Shown: one piece after another, positions 21,066 through 31,589 of the stretch | Position numbering within the stretch: the stretch's first letter is position 1 | Layout of the letters: each line of letters starts with the position of its first letter | From: Gnetum montanum | Lineage: Eukaryota; Streptophyta; Gnetopsida; Gnetales; Gnetaceae | Direction: 5' to 3' | Assembly (NCBI GenBank): GCA_015680685.1 | Contig: MNCI01033536.1 | Span: forward strand, 68,574-122,132 | DNA length: 53,559 nucleotides | Notes under the pieces: generated by a model | The model's input: the letters and a program-made list of their open reading frames with translations, nothing else | Database searches by the model: none | Told to the model about the DNA's origin: nothing | Translations under genes and position numbers: made by a program

Positions 21066-21210
21066 ACCGGATGTTAGATGATCCATGTAATCAGTGTACC
21101 TTACGTTTACTTTAATCTACCTAGCGTGCGTAAATGTTACTATCATAGGTCTGTTCCAACGACGTGTATGATAATTTTACTAAGGTTAGATGATGCATGT
21201 AAGACTAACA

Positions 21211-21230
21211 ATCCCTGGCAATGGTGCCAA
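21211..21230 (-). other. Primer-binding site of element B (tRNA-Asp type)
   Basis: Minus strand TTGGCACCATTGCCAGGGAT abuts the LTR. Against the complement of plant tRNA-Asp, TGGCGCCGTTGCCGGGGAT, the three mismatches are all G to A. This is the best-preserved PBS of the window. Confidence 0.9.
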
Positions 21231-22113
21231 TGATGAGCGACTAGGTACCCCTACGTTCAACCATATGAATCACGGGTGTTCACACATGACTCGGTCGAAT
21301 TCCGTAGACTATAAGCCCTTAACATGCACCAACCAGCAAAACCTTGGGTTAGAATGGTCGTTTTCTTCCTAATCTCACTTTTGATGTTCTGTTAGCAATG
21401 GTTAAGTGAGATTAAGGCTAATGATTTTTATAGCTTTTTACTTTATCTTTTTGTGTCTAATTAAAGTATGGAAAGTAAATAATAAACTATTAATTAATCT
21501 AAGACTATCTTAATCTAAATCTTAACTACTCCTAGCATAAGTATCTGATCCCATCTTCCATGCACGTTCTGAGCATCCCCTAAACACTCCTAGGTTACTA
21601 GACGTTAAGCATCATTGGGTTACCAAGTTTTGGGTTTACATTCGAGATGGTTGTACTTATGGTCTTTACGAACTTATAAGAGAGTGGAAGTGATTAAAAT
21701 AAAAATAACAAAAACTTAAGTAATTATCAAAGCATAAACATATTAAACTAATGAATGCATTAAATGACTAAGTCCAAATGCTACAAGGAATGCTTGAAGA
21801 GTTCATATTTATTGTCATTCACGCCAATGGGCTCAAATATATCAACGCTCGAATAAAGAGCCGGTCACTTTTATTACACCTACTGTGGGCACTTGGAAAA
21901 TATTCTATCTCCTATGGGAACAAACTGCAAGAGGTTCGCTACAACTGATTGAAAGGTACATAAATAAGGTGGAAGGCCTTCTTATTTATAGGTTGAAATA
22001 GGCTTCGCATAAACGAGGCCACATCGACGCATGAAAGGCTGTGTCGATGGGGCTACATTGACACAGCCCATATACGCGGCCTAGTCGACGCATTGACTAA
22101 TGACACTTCATCA
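21231..22113 (-). repeat. 5' LTR of element B
   Basis: Begins TGATGAGCGA and ends CTTCATCA on the plus strand. It aligns with 8937-9815 along its length, apart from a small insertion near 21590-21620 that duplicates a GGGTTACCAAG-like block. On the minus strand its TATA box lies near 21985, preceded by GTCGACTAGG and ATCGACACAG-type palindromic hexamers. Confidence 0.93.
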
Positions 22114-22118
22114 ACTAC
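22114..22118. repeat. Target-site duplication of element B, right
   Basis: ACTAC, partner of ACTAT at 8932-8936. Confidence 0.85.
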
Positions 22119-24272
22119 CTTTTCTACTGAAGCATGTGCTACTCTAAGTGGGAGATTCCTGGTCAATCTTTCATAGCTACTGTATCTAGAGATGGAAAAG
22201 TGCTTGAAAGAAAATGAATGTGGAAGGAAGGAATTCTCTTTTCTATGCCTCATCAGGAAACTCTATCAAAGGGGAGGGATAGTCCATTACACCAACAATG
22301 ATGTCAAAACTGTTCTAATCACTAGTTCAGAAGAAATGATGAAGGATAAAACACCTACAACTACAATTCAAGAAGAGGAGAGACAACGTCCACCACCTAC
22401 CACTCAAAAAATAGTGCTAGACACAGCTGCAACTGCCGAACAATTGCATGAATATAGAGAATGGATCTTAAGTGAACAATAGCAAAGAGCATGCATGAGT
22501 GGTGGGGACCCATCCATCTATAGACTAACCATGAGTCACCTTAATGAGGTGGCATGAACAATCAATTTGATGGGTGAGGGTGGATCCATTTTTTCTACCC
22601 AAAGAATGTAGATGCTTGCAAGGTCAAATCCAAGCACCAGAGAGGTCATAGTATCTCTCACAGAATAACAGCCACTCCCAAAAATTTCTAGGAATGTTAC
22701 AACCTTTTTGATGTGCTTGGAGAACAGTGAAGGGGAAACTATTTTGATGATGTAGCACCAAGGGCAAGAAACAGCAATAGAAGTAGTCACTAACAGGATT
22801 ACCAAAATGCTGAATGCACCTACAGCACCTACACGAAACATGACTATAGTCAAAGATGTGTAGATGTCTGCAAGAACTATAAGTGACAAAATAAGTGCAG
22901 CGCAGCATGAAGAGATGTTAGACCGACTGGTGGGAATTGGGCAATCGCTTCTAGATGTCTTTCACCTTTCAAATAACATCACTACAACCTAGTCAAAGCT
23001 ACTAGAGGCAAAGCACAAGAACATTATACTAGAGAGGCAACTTGAAATAGCCAAAGGGCATAATGAATGCTTGGCTACAAAGGTCGCCAAACTAAGAGCC
23101 CAAGTTGCTGATCCTATGGTTCTCAACCTAACACTCACAAGAGATGAAGCTATGCAATAGCTTCAATCTAGGCTCAAAAAGGTTGAGAATGCAATGGAGA
23201 TGATAATGTTCTATAGATCCTTGGTAGAAGCCATGTAGCACAAGATTTAGAAAGCCTTAGCTCCGACCCACTAGGAGAATGTTCAACTGACTGCAAAGAA
23301 CCATCACCTATGAAATGTTGATGCACACAAGCAACAATTAACAGATTCCATTCATCAACAGTAGGAGCAACTAGCTAGAGAAAATAAAAATCTAAGGAGA
23401 TTAGCAACAGAGAATAGGAATTTTTCCACGGAGGAGGTGTACACCCTTTACCAAAATACTGCAATTGAGGTAGCTACCTAGAAATCTAAAGCTCTCAAAT
23501 CTAAAAAAGTTAAAGATCATTATAAAGAGCAAGTTGGTCTATAAAATAAAATAAATGAAAAACATATCCAATTGGCAAAGGTAAAGGTAAATTATGCCCT
23601 CCAACAACTCTAGCAAGGAAGGCAAGTTTGGCAACCCATCATTGATGGGATAGATGCCTACAACAAAGTAGAAATCCAAAAAAAGGAGTTGCAGATCAAG
23701 GAGATGATGAAGTATATGGAACTTGCCAATCTCTGTTACGCAACTCTGACCATGTTGACTACTAGAAGCACACGGTCTAAGTTGGAGAAGCATGTGGCTA
23801 ACTTGTAATTTTTGTACAAGGCTGAGTTCAAGCAACATAAGAACACCAAGGACAAGCTTGTGGTGGCTAATGTTGAACTTGAAGTTCTCAAGGCACATTT
23901 TGCAGATCAAAGATCAATTGCCAAAAACCTAGTTAGATGGATGAAGGACTACCATGAGCTAAAAAATGCAAGGTATTCAACATCGAACGTAAATAGTTCA
24001 CTACTGGGTTTGTCAACATAAAGGAGATGCTCCCAATTATTCCCTATTTATGGGATGTTCCCATTCTAGTTGAAATTGGTGAGGCCACATGGACTGTGAA
24101 TGATCCCCAAAGTAAGGAGGAGAAGATGAAGGCATTGCTTGATGCCTTTCACCTTCCACTAGAGGATGCTATTGTAGTAGGACAACCACAGTCACTTCAA
24201 CCACTGCACAGGCCTAAAGCCAGTGAAGGTCCTTCAAAGCCTCAAGAACCACCATTGCCTAGGATTATTTGA
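22119..24272 (+). pseudogene. Accessory (env-position) ORF of element C, second part
   Basis: Resumes the ORF after element B: STEACATLSGRF matches SARACTTLSGKF of element B, and FSFLCLIRKLYQRGG matches its FPYLIWKLCKRAG. From about 22980 to 23960 it is a long helical region with coiled-coil character (LERQLEIAKGHN, LARENKNLRRLATENRN, LEKHVANL, VANVELEVLKAHF). It ends with IGEATWTVNDPQSKEEKM and a stop at 24270-24272. About 1.8 kb stays in one frame with no indel, yet carries about 17 stops, roughly a dozen of them TAG. A frame change occurs near 24020. No membrane span is seen. Function unknown. Confidence 0.82.
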
Positions 24273-24519
24273 TCCTCACCACCATCTTCACATCATTAGA
24301 GGATGTCTTATCGAACTTTTTGTAGAGTCATGTATAGCTATTCAATTATGTGTCATGAACACCATAATTTTTGTAATTTGTTGATATGTACACTTGGGCA
24401 TTCAGTTTTGTTGAGTTAGTTTCTTTTGTTTTGTTTTGTTAAGAGTTAGTAAATAGTCCCATACCTTTCCAATTTTGTAAAAGAACTTGAGGACAAGTTT
24501 TCATTTATTCATGGGGGTA
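24273..24519 (+). other. Element C 3' untranslated stretch and polypurine tract
   Basis: No ORF. The stretch shares CCCATACCTTTCCAAT and GAGGAC(A/G)AGTTTTCATTTA with element D just before the LTR. It ends with ATGGGGGTA (24511-24519), the plus-strand priming tract, directly before TGATGAAG. Confidence 0.8.
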
Positions 24520-25043
24520 TGATGAAGCAACAATTGGCTATGCCGACGAGCCCCCATTGAGAGGGCCACATCAATGAAGCGTATGCTACATTGATGGGGC
24601 CCTATCGATGCAACCCTAAATAAAAAACTATAAATACGAGCTACCAACCATATTTATGGGCATCAGATTCATAGTAGTAGCTGAACTCTTGCAGTTTTTA
24701 CATTTGAAAGATAGAATATTTCTCCCAAGTGCACGTAGCAAGAGTCATTGAGTGTACAAATCTTTATTCAAGCATTATTGTACCTGAGCATGACAATGTG
24801 TATGGCAATAAAGATGAGCTTCTTGATAAACCTTGCAACATTCCAAATAGTTTATATATTTATTTATGCATCTAATTCTTCTAGTTAATTATTTAATGTT
24901 CTCCAGTAAATAAGCTAATTAAGCAAGATAAGCTAGATAGATTAAAAACATAAGTACTACTACTTTGAGTGTAACACATATTTTCTTTGTAATCCTAGTA
25001 GCATTATTGCTTGGTATACCCAGTAGTGTAGTGCTTGGTAACC
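24520..25043 (+). repeat. 3' LTR of element C, first part
   Basis: Starts TGATGAAGCA after the polypurine tract. It carries CCGACG and ATCGATGC hexamers, TATAAATA at 24629-24636 and GGCAATAAAGATGAG near 24804. It is cut at TAACC (25039-25043) by element D and continues at 35597; together the parts give about 914 bp, close to the LTR length of B. Confidence 0.88.
25039..25043. repeat. Target-site duplication of element D, left
   Basis: TAACC, repeated exactly at 35592-35596 after the right LTR. Confidence 0.92.
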
Positions 25044-25504
25044 TAATGAACGATGATATCACATTCGCGATATCGGATCAACCATGCGACGTCGGATACC
25101 CGATATCATGGCCTGCCTCCTTGCTTATAAATAAGAGGCAACACCCTTGGTTTCCAACAATTAGAAGTTAGTCCCTTAGCTAAACTCTTTCCATTTTTCC
25201 CTCTAGAGTTAGAATTATTTCTGTGTGCCCGTAGTAGGAGTCATAGAGTGAACGGATCTTTATTCGAGCATTGTGTACCTAAGCACACTTTGTGTACAGC
25301 AATAAAGATAAACTTTATGATAAACCTTGCAGCATACAAAATAGATTAATTAATGTTAATTATTATTTCATGCTTTCCTAGTTAATTAATGATCTCTCTC
25401 GCCTTACAACTCTTTTAGCTAAATGCCCTCAATACGACTGCTTCAATCATGCGTGTAGCGCTTAGAATTCTAGTAACGATTAGTGTTTGGTAATCCCAGT
25501 AGCA

Positions 25505-25505
25505 N
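25505..25505. other. Single unknown base at a deletion or collapsed gap
   Basis: The bases before it match the 3' LTR of D at TAATCCCA(G/A)(T/C)AG; those after it match AATCAAC about 220 bases further on. The n therefore marks missing sequence, whether a real deletion or an assembly join. Confidence 0.75.
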
Positions 25506-25515
25506 AATCAACTCG

Positions 25516-25520
25516 CTATT
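25516..25520. repeat. Target-site duplication of the solo LTR, left
   Basis: CTATT, repeated exactly at 26410-26414. Confidence 0.92.
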
Positions 25521-26409
25521 TGATGAGTGGCGAGATACCCCTACACTCAACCATATGAATACGAGCGTAGCACGTGCGATCCAGTCAAACTCTGCAGCCT
25601 AAGTGCCTACACACCCCATGGAACACTTAGGGTTAATCATTCGTTGTGTTCCCAAGCTTACTTGTAGTTGTCACGATGTATGGTTAAGTAAGTCTGAGGT
25701 ATATTATTTTTATAGCTTTTTATGTTTTCTCTCCTATGCTATTGAGGTGAAGGGTTAAGAAACTAATTACTAACTCTAACTAATGAACTAAGTCTAAATT
25801 ACCTAGCATCAGCATCCATTCCCACTTACCATACATACCCTGAACCGATGCAACCGTGGATGCCAAATGCTAATCGTTGCTGGGATCACCACACATAATG
25901 CACGTGCTCGAAGTGGTTGTACTGAGGCACTTAACTAGGAGGAAAGGGTTGAGAGAATCTAATCTAGCCTAAGTACGATGAGCATCCATTCCTTGATTAT
26001 CCATACACATCCTTAAATTCTCGTAATCAAGTCATACTCATTCCACATTACTAGGAGATAAGGGTGAGAGAGAAAGCAATAAATAACATTAAATAAAATC
26101 CTATTCCATGCACTAAAAGATTTATCCAAGAAGTTCATCTTTATTGCCATACACAACTTGTGTTCAGGTACAATGTTGCTCGAATAAAGATTCGTTCACT
26201 TTAGGACTCCTACTACGGGCACATGGAAAATATTTGATCTCTGGAGTGATCAATCTGCCAAAGTTTCCCTACTATTTAGACTAGGATGATGAAACAAGGG
26301 AGAGCCGCCTCTTATTTATAGATATGACAGCGCACTGCGATATCGTAGGGGACGATGCGATATCACGATGGTCATGATATCATGGCCCATGTGATATCGC
26401 ATCTCATCA
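25521..26409 (-). mobile_element. Solo LTR nested in the 5' LTR of element D
   Basis: Runs from TGATGAGTGGCGAG to CATCTCATCA, opposite in orientation to D, with perfect CTATT duplications on both sides. On the minus strand it has four or so GATATC palindromes (26340-26400), a TATA box near 26315 and a GCAATAAAGATGAAC signal near 26140. No internal sequence remains, which fits LTR-LTR recombination after insertion. The site in D's 3' LTR reads CCCACTATTGTTCC, the empty target. Confidence 0.93.
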
Positions 26410-26520
26410 CTATTGTTCCAGAAAGGCGCATAGGCACTTAGTCCTTGGAATTTGACTGGATCGTGTGTGAAACACTCGTATTCATATGGTTGAACGTAGG
26501 GGGTACCTTGCCACTCATCA

Positions 26521-26540
26521 TTAGCACCGTTGTTAGGGAC
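26521..26540 (+). other. Primer-binding site of element D (tRNA-Asp type)
   Basis: TTAGCACCGTTGTTAGGGAC begins directly after the LTR. It keeps GCACCGTTG and AGGGA of the tRNA-Asp complement, with G-to-A and C-to-T changes elsewhere. Confidence 0.85.
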
Positions 26541-26652
26541 TTAGTTGTTTGTGCACTAAGTAGAACTTAGCAAATCATTCACATCATTGGAACGAACCCT
26601 TAGGGTTGATTAAGAAAAAGATAATAGTACATTGCACATTGAACAAGACAAG

Positions 26653-28990
26653 ATGTCCTATCCTTCGCACAAAAGCACTTTACTACCCAGGACTAACATG
26701 AGAAGCAATCAGCAACAAGATACACATGATGTTGACATGCCAATTCCTCAACAGTTTCATGTGGTATATGTTCATCCTGATGAATATGTACCCAACTTTA
26801 CCTTTATTCTCCACCAAGATGAACAATTGCATTGGCATGACTTGAAAGATAACATAGTGTTACCTTCCAACCGTTCAGTCCCAAGTATGCTTCTTCGTGC
26901 GCTCACACAAATAAGCATGAAATACTTACACATTGAGTACACTGCATAGGACTATGATTTGAGAGACTATCATCCTACCAAAGCGTAATGTCAAAGGGAT
27001 TATCAACAGGAGAGATACCATAAGTCCTTGAAGGAAAAATTGTCTAAGGATGCCTCCCACATTTTAAGAAAGATTGAGGATGATAAACCTACCTCAGGTA
27101 GTCACCCACATAACGATGTTCCTCCCCTTGACTTTGGCCAAGGGGTTGTGTATTAGAACCTTCATTCTACTATTCACAACCCAGGTGCTGATACCAATGG
27201 ACACAAAGTGTCCAAAAAAGGAACAAAAACACATGATAAAGATGGGCATTCTAATTGCAATCACAATCGAGGTAGAGACCACTGAAGAGAAGGTAGTAGA
27301 CATCATCATGATGGCTATTCTCCTTCTTCTTCACCTTCATCATCTCCTTCACCCTCTCCTTCTATGTCTGGACGTAGCCATAGAGAAACAGATTATCAAG
27401 ATAAGGGTAAACAAAGTGGAAGTCACAGACGAGACAACCAAGACAAAGGATGAGGGCACTCTAGGGAATCACGTCATAGAAGAAGGGAGAGTAGGGAACC
27501 ATGTAGGCACCATAGACACTATGAACAAAATGATCATGATGAACCCCTACTCGCTATGAGAAGCATGCTAGATATAACTAAGGTTGTGAGTTCCAACAAG
27601 GCACCAAAAAGATAGTAGGATCAAAAGGTTAAACATGAATAACATCCCACGATTTGAAGGGGGTATAACGCTGATCCTCAAAATCACTTCCAAGATTTTC
27701 ACGATGCGTGTGCCTTGCAAAACATAGCAAATGAATGGCAAAAACAAATTTTTTCCCATGGACACTAATAAAAGAAGCTGAAAGCTGAAATCAGTCCTTA
27801 GAACCGGAATCCATTCAAAGGTGGAGTACTATGCAAGAATTGTTCAATGATAACTACCAAATGTACTCCTGGTTGTCTAACTTGCAACAGCAAATCCAAG
27901 GCTGGAAACAAGGAAGTCATGAGCCCTTGGATACTACCATGGGCCATTATTATGCACTTCTACATCATTTTCCTAGCCATGATTATTCACAACAAGATCA
28001 ACTACGCCATCTTGTAGATGGGCTTAGGCATTAAATGAGAAGAATCCTTGGGACTTATGCCCAAGGGAGGTTATTTGAGCTTAGGTCCCATCAAATTCAT
28101 AGGCTACTAGAGCAAGTAGCTAAGGAAGAAGGTGAACTATGAAAAAGATAGAGTGCAGAGGAATATAACCAAGATCCTTCCCTCTGAGATTTTGTGAGGA
28201 TGAGAAAGAGTCACCACTCAAAGAGATGGTGAATAGGAAAACCTTGCCTATCCAAAAGTTAGCATCAGAATTATCGGCAAAGGTAGACCAAATGTGGAAC
28301 TCCCTAGATAGTAGATTTCAAACTGTGCCCAAAGTAGTAGAAGATTCTAGGAAGAGAGGTAGTGATTGTGACAAAAGGAAAAAGAGTGAAGTAGAAAATG
28401 CATGTAACAAGGGTAAGGGTAAAGTTTCTATTATTGAAGAGGTTTTGGACTCGGATACAAACAATGATTGTGGATGTGAGATCTATCAATACAACCATCC
28501 TAAGGGATGTTTCCCTATAATCTCACATTTATAAGAGTCTGGGGTGTATGCACTTAATCCACATTTAATCAAATGGCAGACATCCTGACAGTTACCTTAT
28601 CCCCAAGGTAGTTCCATCAATCTTTAACGTATTATCCAAGTGGAACTCCACCACAACCAATTGAGCAACATCAATAGTATCAGGATCCATAATCAAGGGG
28701 AATACCACCACCAAGGCAACAATATCCTTACTGATAGCCTGACCCATATGGATATTACGTGCAGCATCCAATCTCTCCACGTGACTCTGTTGGTCACATT
28801 ACTCTCCAACATCACTACCAATCCTGTGAATACTATAGGGCTCCCTCTCCTAGGGGTGACATTCCACAAGTGTACCATCCTTCCAATCTGGCCACATCTC
28901 TCCCACCAATAGCTCCATTACCACCTGCTCCAGCAATGCAAGGTGAACTCCCTGCTTAGCCACAACAATGCAATGCCACAATGGCTATTA
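26653..28990 (+). pseudogene. gag: Gag, element D
   Basis: The start at 26653 gives MSYPSHKS and needs no frame change to reach VVYVHPDEYVPNFTFIL and DNIVLPSNRSV. An Arg/His/Ser-rich part follows (27200-27540). The capsid-like core includes MNNIPRFEGG (about 27640), NLQQQIQGWKQG and DQLRHLVDGLRH (27870-28030). A clean run, VNRKTLPIQKLASELSAKVD to IIEEVLDSD (28226-28470), leads to the knuckle CEIYQYNHPKGC, in which the second Cys has become Tyr. The C-terminal part is rich in Pro, Gln and Tyr and in another frame. At least two frameshifts and several stops are present. Confidence 0.85.
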
Positions 28991-29159
28991 ATCCTCAATC
29001 TACTGTTGGTTCTAACAACCGTACGAAGAAAAGATCTTTCTTCAGAACCAACAATCCAACCAATCCTTTGTAACTCCAAGTGGCTGAGTCTTTGGACACC
29101 TCCATATCAAATAAAGCTTCAGAATCCTCTTTAAACTTAACATCACATTTAATGCATAC

Positions 29160-29790
29160 GGTCATGTTAACACATGCCATTACTGATTAGATCAAAGTTG
29201 GCCACCTTCCCAGGAAATTATCTAATCTTGGGAGTCCCCTAATATATCTACAAATCACTGGGAATGAGCCATGCAAAGCTCTTTTGGATTCAGGTCCCAA
29301 TGTCAACCTAATATCCCAAGAAATGTATAAGGCCTGGAACCTACCCCCATTAAAAAAGAGCAATGTCCATTTAGAGTTAGCTGACCAGTCCATCACTATT
29401 CCCTTGGGATTAGTGGAGGACATTGTTACCACTATTTGTGGGTGGTCCTGTCCAGCTGACTTCCTAGTGATTCAAGTGAATAGCAGTAAGGGGGACTTCC
29501 TAATCATAATGGGAAGGGCATGGCTAAGCATTATTGATGTGCACCTACGTATCCGTGATCTTTCCCTAGAAATATCTAAGGAAAACACTTTTGAAAAGAT
29601 CAAGAAGAAGAAGGTTCCATGCATCGCATATAGTGACACAGGGTGTAATTATATGCAGAGATCATGGGTTGTGCAAAGTTTAACATTGCCTACATGCAAT
29701 CAGTGTGCACAAAAGATCAATATACAAAGGTGCTTGTATGTAGCAGCCACAAGACAAGAAGACACCCAATGGCTGATAGCTGATAAATAA
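29160..29790 (+). pseudogene. pol: Aspartic protease and Cys-rich linker, element D
   Basis: ALLDSGPNVNLIS (about 29278-29316) keeps the canonical D-S-G retropepsin triad, the only copy in the window that does. The core continues LADQSITIPLGLVEDIV and IIMGRAWLS. From 29630 the linker reads DTGCNYMQ, LPTCNQCAQK and QRCLYVAATR, a Cys-rich segment shared with A, B and E. The ORF is open from 29284 to 29790 with no stop, so this is one of the best-kept pieces here. Confidence 0.87.
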
Positions 29791-29808
29791 AGTAGCTCAC
29801 TTCTATGC

Positions 29809-31013
29809 ATGGAACTAACTGAGGGTTTGTCTTGCGCTTATATAGATAGCATTGATGCATTAGAGCAAGTCCACCGCCAACTTCCCAGTCCTAACTTAGA
29901 AAACATCAACTGGGGGAAGTTGGAAATTCCCAAGAAGTTTAAACAAGAGCCCCTAGAGCTAAAACCATTGCTCACTAGTATGGAATACACATTACTTAAG
30001 AATGGAAAATCGGTAATCATCAACGCGAGACTTGCTTCACAACAAAAAGAAAGTTTGCTCAAAGTAATAAACAAGTGGTCAAAAGCCTTCGCCTAGTCAT
30101 ATCTAGAATTAACTAGAATAGATCCCAGGATATGCCAACACAGGATTTACACTGACTCCTTCATGAAACCTTGAAAACAACCATAGAGGTAATTGAACCC
30201 AAAGTTGAAGCAAGTAGTGAAAGAAGAAATCAAACAGCTTCTAAAGGCTAGGTTCATATACCCCATTGCTGATAGTAAATGGGTTAGCCCCTTAGTAATC
30301 ATGCCTAAAAGGGAGGCAAATGGAGGGTGTGCATAGATTTTAGGCTACTAAACATGGCAACATTCAAGGATCACTTTCCATTGCCATTTTTTGACCAAGT
30401 CTTAGACACAATCGCAGGGCATTGCTATTATAGTTTTCTAGATGGCCATATTGGATACAACCAAATACAAATAGCCTGAAAATACCAAGCCAAAACCACA
30501 TTCACCACTCCTCGGGGAACATTTGTATACAAATAGGTGTCGTTTGGCTTATGTAATGCCCCTGCCATGTTTCAACGCTTAGTTCTATGCATATTCCAGT
30601 AGCAGATAGGAAATGGTGTCAAAGTATTTATGGATGACTTATCCACTTACAGAGTAAGTTTTGATCAAGTCTTAGACCAGTTAGAGCAAGTGCTGAAAAG
30701 ATGTGTAGAAACTAATCTAAGGCTCAACTGGCAAAAAATCCATTTAATGGTCCAAGAAGGCATAGTACTTGGGCATAAAATTTCACATGTAGGGAGAGAG
30801 GTAGATCCTGACAAAATCAAAGTCATCCAAGGAATTACCCATCAACCGAAAACTATCAAAGACATTTGGTCATTCCTTGGATACATTGGCTACTATAGGA
30901 GATTCATAAAGAACTTTTCGAAGAATTTCAAACCATTAGTAGAGCTAACGAAAAAGGACGTACCCTTTAAGTGGACCAGGGAATGCGAACTAGCTTTTCA
31001 AACTTTGAAATAG
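29809..31013 (+). pseudogene. pol: Reverse transcriptase, element D
   Basis: An N-terminal extension (EYTLLKNGKSVIINARLA, NKWSKAFA) is open from 29809 to 30096. WVSPLVI, KDHFPLPF-like and SFLDGHIGYNQIQIA motifs follow in broken frames (30270-30470). The catalytic FMDD box is at 30627-30638, after GNGVKV. The thumb and connection, LRLNWQKIHLMVQEGIVLGH and KDIWSFLGYIGYYRRFIKNF, are open from 30630 to 31013. Frameshifts lie between extension, palm and thumb, and stops replace residues near 30480 and 30535. Confidence 0.9.
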
Positions 31014-31430
31014 AAGCTAGTAGAAACACCTATTCTACAAGCTTCTGACTGGTCCAGACCATTCCATGTCATGAATAATGCATCCGACTATGCCTTAGGA
31101 GCCATACTTACACAGTTAGATGATCAAAAACGTCCCTATTACATCCACTGTGCAAGTAGAAGTATAGCTGGTGCACAACTTAACTACACTACTACAGAAA
31201 AAGAAGTAATGGTTGTAGTGTTTGCACTAGAAAAATTTAAGCACTATGTATTGGGATACAAAGTATTTATACTCACAGATCATAGTGCAATCTGGTTCCT
31301 CATGAATAAGCCAATGGTAAGCCCCCATATTATACAATGGTTGGTAATCCTGCAAGAGTTCGATCTAACGATGATCGATCATAAAGGCACCAAGAATATA
31401 GTTGCCGATCATTTATCTCAGTTGCGCTAG
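31014..31430 (+). pseudogene. pol: RNase H, element D
   Basis: Open from 31071 to 31430: NNASDYALGAILTQLDDQKR, ASRSIAGAQLNYTTTEKE, LTDHSAIWFLMNKPMV and HKGTKNIVADHLSQL. The frame is that of the RT thumb, with one TAG (31013-31015 region) between them. It carries the expected acidic residues of gypsy RNaseH except where the first Asp has become Asn (NNASD for TDASD). A stop follows directly. Confidence 0.9.
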
Positions 31431-31589
31431 GACAGCAAAGAGGACGAGTATCCTATTTCTGATCACTTCCTTGATGAGTTCCTCTTTACCAGTGTAGTGA
31501 ATAACCAATCACCCATGAAGACAAATTGGTACAGTAGTGTTCTTACCTATCTCCTTACCCAAAAAACACCACAAGAGTTAGACCTTAAG

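Larger units (their letters stand above)
8937..22113 (-). mobile_element. Element B: full-length Athila-like retrotransposon, 13.2 kb
   Basis: Both LTRs (8937-9815 and 21231-22113) are present in the same orientation with a near-perfect target duplication. Reading leftward from the right LTR the order is PBS, gag, protease, RT, RNaseH, integrase, a 1.5-kb non-coding spacer with hairpins, internal promoter, intron, accessory ORF, polypurine tract and LTR. It is the only element in the window with all parts and so serves as the reference for the rest. The LTRs differ at many positions and one has a small insertion, so this is not a recent insertion. All ORFs are broken. Confidence 0.93.
25044..26520 (+). 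repeat. 5' LTR of element D, interrupted
   Basis: TAATGAACGATGATATC at the start aligns with TGATGAATCGTGATATT of the 3' LTR. GATATC palindromes (25051-25110) precede TATAAATA near 25126, and CAATAAAGATAAAC lies near 25301. The outer end is GCCACTCATCA at 26520. Subtracting the solo LTR leaves about 583 bp against 807 in the 3' LTR: some 220 bp are missing at the unknown base 25505. Confidence 0.9.
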
